Source of the DNA: Oscillospiraceae bacterium
GTDB lineage: Bacteria > Bacillota_A > Clostridia > Oscillospirales > Ruminococcaceae
Direction: 5' to 3'
Assembly (NCBI GenBank): GCA_017829075.1
Contig: JAGAJA010000113.1
Location: 1 to 12,669, forward strand
DNA length: 12,669 nucleotides
Shown here: piece after piece, positions 5,496-12,521 of the stretch
Position numbering within the stretch: position 1 is the first letter of the stretch
Layout of the letters: every line of letters begins with the position of its first letter
The notes under the pieces: generated by a model
Told to the model about the DNA's origin: nothing
Database searches by the model: none
Seen by the model: only the letters and a program-made list of their open reading frames with translations
Program-made: the position numbers and the translations under genes

Positions 5496-8400
5496 CTAAA
5501 TCCGCCTGAATGCCTGAACTGCAACGGTGAGTATCAGCCATACCGCATTGTATATCGCGATCCAGAAGCCGTTGAGCAGTGAATAATTCCGGAATGCCGC
5601 GAAAATGAACACCAGCAGAACTCCCATAGCTATGCCGAATATCTCCATTATGCAGCCCATCTTTATGCGCTCGTTGAGAGCCTTTGCGCCGCTTATCGCA
5701 GACGCAAGGGAAGAGAATGTGCCGTCGCAGGAAACCGCCGCGCTGCCCTTTCCGGCGTACTTTGTGTGCTCGTCGAACAGGTCGTGCGCCTCCGCCGGAA
5801 GTATTCTCACGTCCTCGGCGTAGATATCGAAAAGCTCAGATACAACGCCCTCGGTAAGCGCGCCGTCCACCGTCTTTATAACAAGGCTGACGCCGTTTCT
5901 TGAAAGTCTGCGGACATGGTTCTTCACCTGAGGATTTGCGGAAAGGCTGACGAAAAACAGCATACATACCTCTCCGGCTATCGCAAGATAAACCACTTCA
6001 TCGTTCTTCTTGTTGAGGGCGGATTCCTTCTTGCTGTCTGGAACGGTTATCCCGTGAGATTTCATGTGGTCGCGGCTGCCGAGAAGCACTCTGCGGCTTC
6101 CTATCCAGCCGGAAACGCCAAGACCGCTTTCATAAACGCAGTTGGACACCTTTTTCAGCAGCGCCGGCTTGTAGTTCAGCATATTGAACAGCGGGTCGGC
6201 AAGAATGCTGTCGGAGCTTACCGCAAGGCTCGCGGCATAGATTATCGCCTCGTCAATGGTGACGTGCTGAGAGCCGTTGGCGCCATTCTTGTTGTAGTCC
6301 CAGATATTGCGGATAGAAACAGAGCCAGCGGGGAACAGGGTCTTTGCCTCCACCAGCACGGAATTTACCGCGCTGAAATCCTCCACCGCGCTGTAACCGA
6401 GGATCGCCGCCCGGCGCTCGTTGGTTTTTCTTGATGCGCTCAGCATAGGCAGCATAACTATCAGCGCGCCGGTAAAGGAAGCGCCTATGCAAAGCACCGC
6501 CGAAAACGCAGTCGCTGCAAATGACCACTGGTTCATTATGTTGGAGGTAACTCCGGTTTCCGCAAAGAAGCCGATAGCCCCGCCCACAACGGAAAGTCCG
6601 AGGATTACCGGGGTCAGCACTCTTGAAATGCGGTCGGAAACGTCCTCGCAGTAGGTGGAAATGATGAAGTCGCAGAGCATTTCCGTCTTTCTCATGGAGG
6701 CAGTTACGGGCATTCCCCGCACTGCTCCGCGGGCAAGCTGCTCCGCGTCCTCGCCGTCGGTGCATTCAACATAGTATTTCTCGCTGTCGCCGGAAACAAA
6801 GCGGAAGTTGTTCTTCGCGGCGCTGACCGTGCACAGTTTTGAGATAGTGTTGAAGCAGAGGGACAGCATGGAAACTATAAGGTACACAAAGGATCGGTTC
6901 ATTGCGAGATAGTTGGTTTCCGCAAGATACATCACTATCGCTCCAAGCGCGCCGAGATGCGCAAATGCGCAGAGGGTGTCGCCGTCCGGCTTGCCCTTGA
7001 GCAGGCGTGAGAAGCCGTTGGTTATAACGCTGGAGCAGGCTCCGAAGCTCAGAATGCCAATGGTGAGATTTGTATACAGGAAGATATCCGGCTTCATAAG
7101 TTCGGACACTATCGGGATAGAATCGATCTTGAAGAAGTATACCAGCGCCGCGATGATCGCTACCGCTGTAAGCAGTCCAAGTATCGCAAGACGTCCGGCA
7201 AGTCCCTTTCCTGCGCGGGCAAGACGCTCGGTGATAACATTCTCATCATCGAGGTCGATTACCTCGTCCTCTTCCTCATCGTCGTCGAGCTCCTCGTCCT
7301 CTTCCTCATCGGAATTGTCTACCTCGTCGTCGATGTCCTCAAGCATGAAGCTGGAAATACGGCGCTTTTTCCGCGCAGCAAGGGCTTCCGCCTCGCGCAC
7401 TGCGGCAACCGGATCGGTTTTCGGAAGTATAGAGGTGTCGATCACCTTGTTGTCGTAATCAAGATTGAGTGACCGGGGCGGCAGAGCCTTCGGGTCAGAG
7501 AGGTCGGTAAGCGTCAGAGTGCGCTCCTCAGCGATGCTCTTTTCCCGCTGCTCCTTGAGCTTCTTGTTGAGGGAAGCCACAAGCGCGTCGCTGCCGCGTC
7601 TTTCCTTTTCAGAAACGGTTTCGGACTTCTTCTGCGCGCCGGGAGTGAACAAAACCTCGTCCGCGTTGTTCTGGTGCTTCTTGCGTGAAGTTACCGGAGA
7701 GTACTCCTTGACGTGCTCCATTTCGCCGCCGGACATTTTCTTGAGGTCGTTTCCGGAAACCGCCAGCGTATCGCCTATCTCCTGCTGGGACTCGGACGCG
7801 TTTTTCAGCTCGTCAACCGCCTTTTCGCGGGATTCCATCGGATTCAGGGAGTCCACAAGGTCATCCGGCTCCTCCGCCGCTTTATCTGCGGCAAGCAGGG
7901 CGCGGTTTATCTCCTCGATCCGCTGGAGCTTTCTTAGCTGCTGGGTTTCGGTGGTGACAAGATCACTTCTTGTATGGAAAATTATATCATCGTCAGCCCC
8001 GGCAACCTTTGGCTTCACAAACGGCTGAACATATTCGCTCTCCGGCTGGACTTCCTCCGGCTGCTCCGGCTCGGCAAACAGCTTTGCCGCCTCAGTCGGA
8101 GAAGCAAGCTCGGCGGTGAAGCCGCTGTGCTCAGGCTCTTCCGGCTCTTCCGGCGCTTCCGGCTCAGCCTCCTCCGGGTCAAACTGCATTTTACGGGCGC
8201 TTTCCTGCTCGGTGCGCTCCCTTTCAAGTCTTTCCTGTTCCTTTTCAAGTCTGCGCTGCTCGGCAAGGCGCTGCTTCTCCTCGCGCTCCCTGCGGCGCTG
8301 CTCCTCGGCTTCCGCCTTTTTCTGCTTCTGCTGGGACTTGCGGCGCTCGTTTTCCTCGGCTGCGCGGCGGATACTTTCTGCACGCTGGCGGTTTTCTTCC

Positions 8401-8594
8401 TCTTCGGCAAGCTCCTGCTCCTCCCGCTCCCTATCGGACATACGGGTCTTTGCGCCGGTGCTGCGCATAAGCTCGTCAAGCTCGTTTCCTCCGATTATCT
8501 CGGTCACGCTTTCGGTAGATTTTGAAGTGCCGCCGGAGCTGCGCTTTTTGTCTATTTCCGCCAGAATATCGTCAACGCTGTATTTATCAGACAT
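5496..8594 (-). CDS. P-type ATPase-like pseudoenzyme with long charged N-terminus
   Basis: A 1032-aa protein. Residues 1-460 are cytoplasmic: a short conserved-looking start (YSVDDILAEID), a Lys/Glu/Arg coiled-coil (about 53-135), a proline/glutamate segment and an acidic tract (about 419-451). Residues 465-1032 have eight membrane segments in P1B-ATPase order: four (465-592), a shortened actuator-like loop (593-657), two (658-716), a large cytoplasmic part (717-975), then two. SDRISRVLTPVILG (653-666) matches the CopA stretch before M3, and GLGVSGWIG...LLGSRDHMKSHGI (824-848) matches the nucleotide domain. Catalytic motifs are lost: DKTGT is EAKTL (749-753), TGD is TVD (908-910), GDGxND is CDGTFS (956-961), HP is DP (800-801), CPC is absent and no TGES is seen. 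AGGAGA (8607-8602) supports the start. Function unknown; ATPase transport is unlikely. Confidence 0.82.
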   Translation of the reverse strand: MSDKYSVDDILAEIDKKRSSGGTSKSTESVTEIIGGNELDELMRSTGAKTRMSDREREEQELAEEEENRQRAESIRRAAEENERRKSQQKQKKAEAEEQRRREREEKQRLAEQRRLEKEQERLERERTEQESARKMQFDPEEAEPEAPEEPEEPEHSGFTAELASPTEAAKLFAEPEQPEEVQPESEYVQPFVKPKVAGADDDIIFHTRSDLVTTETQQLRKLQRIEEINRALLAADKAAEEPDDLVDSLNPMESREKAVDELKNASESQQEIGDTLAVSGNDLKKMSGGEMEHVKEYSPVTSRKKHQNNADEVLFTPGAQKKSETVSEKERRGSDALVASLNKKLKEQREKSIAEERTLTLTDLSDPKALPPRSLNLDYDNKVIDTSILPKTDPVAAVREAEALAARKKRRISSFMLEDIDDEVDNSDEEEDEELDDDEEEDEVIDLDDENVITERLARAGKGLAGRLAILGLLTAVAIIAALVYFFKIDSIPIVSELMKPDIFLYTNLTIGILSFGACSSVITNGFSRLLKGKPDGDTLCAFAHLGALGAIVMYLAETNYLAMNRSFVYLIVSMLSLCFNTISKLCTVSAAKNNFRFVSGDSEKYYVECTDGEDAEQLARGAVRGMPVTASMRKTEMLCDFIISTYCEDVSDRISRVLTPVILGLSVVGGAIGFFAETGVTSNIMNQWSFAATAFSAVLCIGASFTGALIVMLPMLSASRKTNERRAAILGYSAVEDFSAVNSVLVEAKTLFPAGSVSIRNIWDYNKNGANGSQHVTIDEAIIYAASLAVSSDSILADPLFNMLNYKPALLKKVSNCVYESGLGVSGWIGSRRVLLGSRDHMKSHGITVPDSKKESALNKKNDEVVYLAIAGEVCMLFFVSLSANPQVKNHVRRLSRNGVSLVIKTVDGALTEGVVSELFDIYAEDVRILPAEAHDLFDEHTKYAGKGSAAVSCDGTFSSLASAISGAKALNERIKMGCIMEIFGIAMGVLLVFIFAAFRNYSLLNGFWIAIYNAVWLILTVAVQAFRRI

Positions 8595-8623
8595 CTGAAT
8601 CTCTCCTAATTATTTCATGAAAA

Positions 8624-9355
8624 TCAGCCGCGGTGTTTTACTACCTCGTACATCAGAATTCCTGCCGAAACGGAAGCGTTCAGCGAATTCACCTTTCCGT
8701 TCATCGGCAGCGACAGTATCATGTCGCAGTTCTCGCGAACCAGCCTGCCCAGCCCGAATCCCTCGCTTCCGATAACCAGCGCAACTGCCCCGGAAAGGTC
8801 AGCCTTATCATATGGCGTGCCGTCCGCTTCCATACCGTAAACCCAGACGCCCTGCTCCTTGAGCCGCTTTATTGCGTCCACCAGATTTGGTACTCTCGCG
8901 ACCCTAAGCCATGCGGCTGCGCCCGCCGAGGTCTTGAATACTGTTGCGTTGAGGGAGGCGCTGCGCCTTTTCGGAATTATCAGTCCGTCAGCGCCCGCCG
9001 CCTCGGCGGTTCTGATTATCGCGCCGAGATTGTGGGGATCTTCGATCTCATCTGCAATGATGATAAACGGCGGCTTTCCCCGCTCTTTCGCCGCGGCGAG
9101 GATATCCTCCACCGTGGAATAGGACGCGGCGGCAAGCTCGGCAGCAACTCCGCCGTGCTTCGATGTACCGCACATCGCAGTAAGCCGCTCGTCGCTCAGT
9201 TCCTTGACGACAACGCCCCGCTGCTTTGCAAGCGAAACGATCTTTCCGAGGGACGCGCCTTTCTGGACATACAATGTGTCAAGCTCCCTGCCGGAGCTGA
9301 GGGTCTCCGTGACGGCATTCCGTCCGTATATTAGATTATTTTCCTGATTTTCCAT
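8624..9355 (-). CDS. rlmB: 23S rRNA 2'-O-ribose methyltransferase, RlmB/TrmH family
   Basis: A 243-aa SPOUT-class, SAM-dependent RNA 2'-O-methyltransferase. A small N-terminal substrate-binding domain (about 8-78, NLIYGRNAVTETL) precedes the catalytic domain. All three SpoU motifs are present: DPHNLGAIIRTAEAAG (107-122), ALVIGSEGFGLG (192-203) and SLPMNGKVNSLNASVSAGI (215-233). RlmB methylates G2251 of 23S rRNA in E. coli; close relatives modify other rRNA or tRNA sites, so exact specificity is inferred. The frame is open to 9397, but the ATG at 9355 is chosen because AAAGGA lies 7 nt upstream and the extra residues are not family-like. First gene of its operon, 29 nt before the P-type ATPase-like gene. 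Confidence 0.9.
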   Translation of the reverse strand: MENQENNLIYGRNAVTETLSSGRELDTLYVQKGASLGKIVSLAKQRGVVVKELSDERLTAMCGTSKHGGVAAELAAASYSTVEDILAAAKERGKPPFIIIADEIEDPHNLGAIIRTAEAAGADGLIIPKRRSASLNATVFKTSAGAAAWLRVARVPNLVDAIKRLKEQGVWVYGMEADGTPYDKADLSGAVALVIGSEGFGLGRLVRENCDMILSLPMNGKVNSLNASVSAGILMYEVVKHRG

Positions 9356-9412
9356 ACTGTTTCCTTTGCAATATAAATTAAAATTATATCTGCACATTAA
9401 TATACAGTATAT

Positions 9413-9441
9413 ATTATATCATATTTCTTTACTCATTTCAA
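9413..9441 (-). promoter_or_regulatory. sigma-A promoter of the rlmB operon
   Basis: On the minus strand TTGAAA (9441-9436) and TATAAT (9418-9413) are spaced by 17 nt, with TG one base before the -10 box (extended -10). The start site should be near 9406, about 50 nt before the rlmB start codon. The flanking sequence is AT-rich. Confidence 0.85.
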
Positions 9442-9480
9442 GCACCAAATACTTTATAATTATGAAATTTTGCTGAATTT

Positions 9481-9540
9481 TGCATATAAAGAAACGGGCA
9501 GAAACAGGAATGCTTCCCACTTTCCCACTTATCTGCCCGT
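9481..9540 (-). terminator. probable terminator of the csoR-copA operon
   Basis: A 9-bp perfect stem ACGGGCAGA (9494-9502) / TCTGCCCGT (9532-9540) lies 13 nt after the copA stop. On the minus strand it is followed by a T-rich tail (TTTCTTTATAT). The loop is long (29 nt) and contains a smaller GGAA/TTCC pairing, and the direct repeat AGTGGGAA occurs twice in it. This is less compact than a typical intrinsic terminator, but the position fits. Confidence 0.6.
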
Positions 9541-9553
9541 CTTGTTTTGACTG

Positions 9554-9757
9554 TCACTCTACGACCTTGTAATCCTTGTCCTCCACTGCTTTCTTGAGAA
9601 CCTCAAACGGAGTTTCAGCGGAAAGTTTAACCACCGCCGTGCCTTTTTCGTGGCTCACCTCGGCGCTCTCTACCGTGGGAATTGCCTCCAGAGCCTTCTT
9701 CACTGACGCTTCGCAGTGTCCGCACATCATGCCCTCGATCTTCATTGTGATCTCCAT
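9554..9757 (-). CDS. possible internally initiated CopZ-like copper chaperone inside copA
   Basis: The last 67 codons of copA form a complete heavy-metal-associated domain starting with MEITMKIEGMMCGHC. They begin at an in-frame ATG (9757-9755) preceded by AAAGGAG with a 9-nt spacer. Size, start and motif are those of a free CopZ chaperone, which carries copper(I) to CopA and CsoR. Either this is a copZ gene fused to copA by loss of the stop, with its old ribosome site left over, or both forms are made. Separate production is inferred; the sequence shows only the potential. Confidence 0.45.
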   Translation of the reverse strand: MEITMKIEGMMCGHCEASVKKALEAIPTVESAEVSHEKGTAVVKLSAETPFEVLKKAVEDKDYKVVE

Positions 9758-12046
9758 AGTTTTCTTCTCCTTTGATTTACTGTTGATTTTTTTGTCGCGC
9801 TTCGGGTCGTGAAGCTTCACAAGATTTAGCCGCAGCGCGTTAGTGACTACGCAGAAGCTGGACAGGCTCATCGCCGCCGCTCCGAACATCGGATCCATGC
9901 TCCAGCCGAACAGGTTCACAAAAGCCCCCGCCGCCAGCGGAATCCCGATAATGTTATAGATAAACGCCCAGAACAGGTTCTCCTTGATGTTCCTGAGGGC
10001 TGCGCGGCTGAGCCTTATCGCCGCAGGAACGTCAGTGAGCCGGCTGTTCATCAGCACTACGTCCGCCGCGTCTATCGCAATATCCGTTCCCGCGCCTATC
10101 GCAATGCCGATATCTGCTCTTGTGAGCGCAGGGGCGTCGTTTATTCCGTCGCCAACCATTGCGGTCTTTCCCTGACGCTTCAGTGAGCGTATGACCTCCT
10201 CCTTGCCGTCCGGGAGCACTCCGGCTATCACCTCGTCTACTCCCGCCTGAGCGCCTATCGCCCGCGCGGTGCGCTCGTTGTCGCCGGTTAGCATTACCAC
10301 CCGTATTCCCATGCGCTGAAGCTGCTTCACCGCTTCGGGGCTTTCCGGCTTGATAACGTCGGCGGCGGCAATAATTCCAAGCATTCTTCCGTCACGGCAG
10401 AAGCACAGCGGGGTCTTTCCCTCTCCGGACAGCCTGTCCGCTTCTGAAAGCAGCTCCGGAGATATCTCGACGTTCTCCGAGATGAACTTGACACTGCCGC
10501 CAAGCAGCTTTCCGCCGTCGTATTCCGCGGAAAGCCCGTTGCCCGGCATTATGACGAAATTCCCGGTTTCGGCAGGAGAAATCCCCTCCTCGCCGCACTT
10601 CTTCATCACCGCAGCGGCAAGGGGGTGCTCGCTTTTAGCTTCAAGGGCGCAGGCGGCGGAAAGCAGCTCCGTCCGTGAAACTCCCTCGGCGGGGACTATA
10701 TCAGTTACTGCTGGCTCGCCCTTGGTGATAGTTCCGGTTTTGTCCAGCGCGGCAATTCGTATCTTTCCCGCTTCTTCCAGAGAAACTGCGGTCTTGAACA
10801 GAATGCCGTTCTTCGCGCCGACACCGCTGCCCACCATTATCGCCACGGGGGTCGCAAGTCCCAGCGCGCAGGGGCAGCTTATGACAAGGACTGAGATTCC
10901 CCTTGCCAGCGCGTAGCCCACGGTCTGACCGCACAGCAGCCACACCGCGGCAGTCACCAGCGCGATCCCTATGACCACCGGCACAAACACTCCGGAAACC
11001 CTGTCCGCGAGCTTTGCAATAGGCGCTTTGGTCGCCGCAGCGTCGCTCACCATTTTTATGATCTTCGACAGCGCAGTGTCCGCGCCGACCTGAGTTGCCT
11101 TGCAGCGCAGGTATCCTGAAAGATTTATCGTGGCGGCGGAAACCCTGTCCCCTGCCGCCTTGTCCGCCGGAATGCTTTCGCCGGTGAGCGCAGCTTCGTT
11201 CACAGAGCTTTCTCCCTCGGTAACTACTCCGTCGGCGGGAATGCTCTCTCCGGGGCGCACCGCGAAAATATCCCCGGCATTGAGCTGCTCGATCGGTATC
11301 TGCCGCTCGGCGCCGTCCCGGATAACCGTTGCGGTGGTAGGCGCAAGCTTCATCAGCGAATTCAGCGCGTCGGTGGTCTTTCCCTTAGAGCGGGCTTCCA
11401 GCATTTTCCCGACGGTTATCAGCGTCAATATCATTGCGGCGGACTCGAAATAGAACTCATTCATATAGGACATTACCGCCTGATGATCGCCGTGAAGCTG
11501 CGCGTCAGTCATTGCGAACAGTGCGTAGGTGCTGTACCCGAACGCCGCAGAAGCCCCCAGCGCCACCAGCGTATCCATATTCGGCGCGCCTTTGAACAGC
11601 GCCTTAAAGCCGCTGATGAAGAATTTCTGGTTTATCACCATGACCGCCGCGGTGAGCAGAAGCTGGATAAGCCCCATTGCCACATGATTATCCTCAAGGA
11701 ACGGCGGCAGTGGAAATCCCCACATCATGTGTCCCATTGAGAAATACATCAGCGCCGCCAGAAAGATGAGCGAGGAAATAAGCCGCGCTTTCATTGATGA
11801 GGAGCTTTTTTTCACAGGAGCTTCCTCCGCTCTCTGTGCCGCCTCAGAGCCTCTCACGCTCGCGCCGTAGCCCGCCGCAGTCACCGCGGAAATAATAACT
11901 CCGCTGTCCGCAGTTCCCTCCACAGTCATGGAGTTAGTAAGCAGGTTTACCGAGCAGGAGCTTACCCCCGCCACCTTTGAAACGGCTTTCTCAATTCTGG
12001 CGCTGCACGCGGCGCAGCTCATGCCTGTTATATCAAATTGCTGCAT
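9554..12046 (-). CDS. copA: copper-exporting P1B-type ATPase CopA with N- and C-terminal HMA domains
   Basis: An 830-aa copper(I) pump of the cytoplasmic membrane. It has an N-terminal metal-binding domain with GMSCAAC (C11, C14), then eight membrane segments. Catalytic motifs are intact: TGES (288-291), CPC (391-393), DKTGT (phosphorylated D435), the HP pair (474-475), TGDN (587-590) and GDGIND (632-637). Copper-type membrane residues are YN (697-698) and MSLSS (726-730). After the last segment a charged linker (746-763) joins a second metal-binding domain (764-830) with MCGHC (C775, C778). The start at 12046 follows AAAGGAG, which overlaps the csoR stop, so the two genes form one operon. 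The C-terminal domain is unusual; most CopA proteins carry these domains only at the N-terminus. Confidence 0.95.
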   Translation of the reverse strand: MQQFDITGMSCAACSARIEKAVSKVAGVSSCSVNLLTNSMTVEGTADSGVIISAVTAAGYGASVRGSEAAQRAEEAPVKKSSSSMKARLISSLIFLAALMYFSMGHMMWGFPLPPFLEDNHVAMGLIQLLLTAAVMVINQKFFISGFKALFKGAPNMDTLVALGASAAFGYSTYALFAMTDAQLHGDHQAVMSYMNEFYFESAAMILTLITVGKMLEARSKGKTTDALNSLMKLAPTTATVIRDGAERQIPIEQLNAGDIFAVRPGESIPADGVVTEGESSVNEAALTGESIPADKAAGDRVSAATINLSGYLRCKATQVGADTALSKIIKMVSDAAATKAPIAKLADRVSGVFVPVVIGIALVTAAVWLLCGQTVGYALARGISVLVISCPCALGLATPVAIMVGSGVGAKNGILFKTAVSLEEAGKIRIAALDKTGTITKGEPAVTDIVPAEGVSRTELLSAACALEAKSEHPLAAAVMKKCGEEGISPAETGNFVIMPGNGLSAEYDGGKLLGGSVKFISENVEISPELLSEADRLSGEGKTPLCFCRDGRMLGIIAAADVIKPESPEAVKQLQRMGIRVVMLTGDNERTARAIGAQAGVDEVIAGVLPDGKEEVIRSLKRQGKTAMVGDGINDAPALTRADIGIAIGAGTDIAIDAADVVLMNSRLTDVPAAIRLSRAALRNIKENLFWAFIYNIIGIPLAAGAFVNLFGWSMDPMFGAAAMSLSSFCVVTNALRLNLVKLHDPKRDKKINSKSKEKKTMEITMKIEGMMCGHCEASVKKALEAIPTVESAEVSHEKGTAVVKLSAETPFEVLKKAVEDKDYKVVE
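9755..9773 (-). promoter_or_regulatory. internal Shine-Dalgarno and ATG within copA
   Basis: On the minus strand AAAGGAG (9773-9767) is followed after 9 nt by an in-frame ATG (9757-9755). It encodes part of the linker KSKEKKTM, so codon choice for lysine and glutamate can by chance yield this pattern. The spacing and strength equal those of the true starts in this operon. Confidence 0.55.
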
Positions 12047-12058
12047 TCACAGCTCCTT

Positions 12059-12382
12059 TCATTTCATCAGCTTCTGCAATGTCACCAGAAGCTCGTCGAT
12101 GACCTCATCGTTGCCCTCTCTGATATTCTGCGCAACGCAGGTCTTAATATGAGCGGAAAGCAGCTCCCGGTTGAACGAATTCAACGCCGCGCCGGCAGCG
12201 GCTACCTGTATCATGATATCGGTGCAGTATGCGTTGTTCTCCAGCATTCCCTCGATGCCACGAAGCTGCCCCTGTATCCGCTTTATGCGGTTCATAAGCG
12301 AGCGGAATTCCTCCGGCGGGCGCTCCTTTGTTTTTTTGCAGTGCTGGCACTGGCAGCATTCCTTGTTCTCCGTTTTTATCAT
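12059..12382 (-). CDS. csoR: copper-sensing transcriptional repressor CsoR
   Basis: A 107-aa all-helical repressor of the CsoR/RcnR family. The copper(I) ligands of CsoR are present: C53 (in AYCTDI), H78 and C82 (in HIKTC). The DNA-contacting first helix has RSLMNRIKRIQGQLRGIEGML (27-47). Copper binding lowers DNA affinity and releases the operator, which lies in its own promoter. It is the first gene of the operon and ends 12 nt before copA. An N-terminal cysteine cluster (C9, C10, C12, C15, with H14) lies outside the core fold and could bind metal. The Shine-Dalgarno AAAGGAG directly abuts the ATG with no spacer; no other ATG, GTG or TTG is available before M30, so this start is kept. Confidence 0.93.
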   Translation of the reverse strand: MIKTENKECCQCQHCKKTKERPPEEFRSLMNRIKRIQGQLRGIEGMLENNAYCTDIMIQVAAAGAALNSFNRELLSAHIKTCVAQNIREGNDEVIDELLVTLQKLMK

Positions 12383-12404
12383 CTCCTTTATTTATTGTAA
12401 TTAT

Positions 12405-12433
12405 ATTATATACCCCTACGGGGTATTTGTCAA
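12405..12433 (-). promoter_or_regulatory. sigma-A promoter of csoR-copA with CsoR operator in the spacer
   Basis: On the minus strand TTGACA (12433-12428) and TATAAT (12410-12405) match consensus fully with a 17-nt spacer. The spacer holds a 7-bp palindrome ATACCCC-TAC-GGGGTAT (12410-12426), the C/G-tract pattern typical of CsoR boxes in Firmicutes. CsoR bound there would block RNA polymerase from both elements. The start site should be near 12398, leaving a leader of only about 16 nt. Confidence 0.92.
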
Positions 12434-12492
12434 TAGGGCATTCTAATTCAGCGGAGGGCGTAATATGTCGTAAAAATCACCGGCGCACGGCA

Positions 12493-12521
12493 TTGACAAA
12501 ACCGATTTTTTTCTATATAAT
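12493..12521 (+). promoter_or_regulatory. consensus plus-strand promoter at the right edge
   Basis: TTGACA (12493-12498) and TATAAT (12516-12521) are spaced by 17 nt, a full consensus match. It points right, away from csoR, with a start near 12528. No coding sequence follows before the window ends, so it drives something beyond the edge or a non-coding RNA. Confidence 0.8.

Noticed and set aside
5495..5524. Longer tadA start at 5524
   Set aside because: It adds ten residues not seen in the family and overlaps the upstream gene; the ATG at 5494 matches the usual N-terminus.
6913..8598. Several long plus-strand frames opposite the 1032-aa gene, rich in serine, leucine and arginine
   Set aside because: They lie fully antisense to a well-supported gene, have no ribosome sites, and their composition is the mirror of the Glu/Lys/Asp-rich coding strand.
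9356..9397. Longer rlmB start at 9397
   Set aside because: The extra 14 residues overlap the leader, and the ATG at 9355 has the good ribosome site.
10350..10916. 188-aa plus-strand frame opposite copA
   Set aside because: Antisense shadow of the intact CopA coding sequence, with low-complexity Ser/Ala/Pro content and no ribosome site.
12452..12475. Ribosome-site-like GGAGGG followed by ATG-TCG-TAA on the plus strand
   Set aside because: The frame encodes only two residues, and no promoter precedes it.
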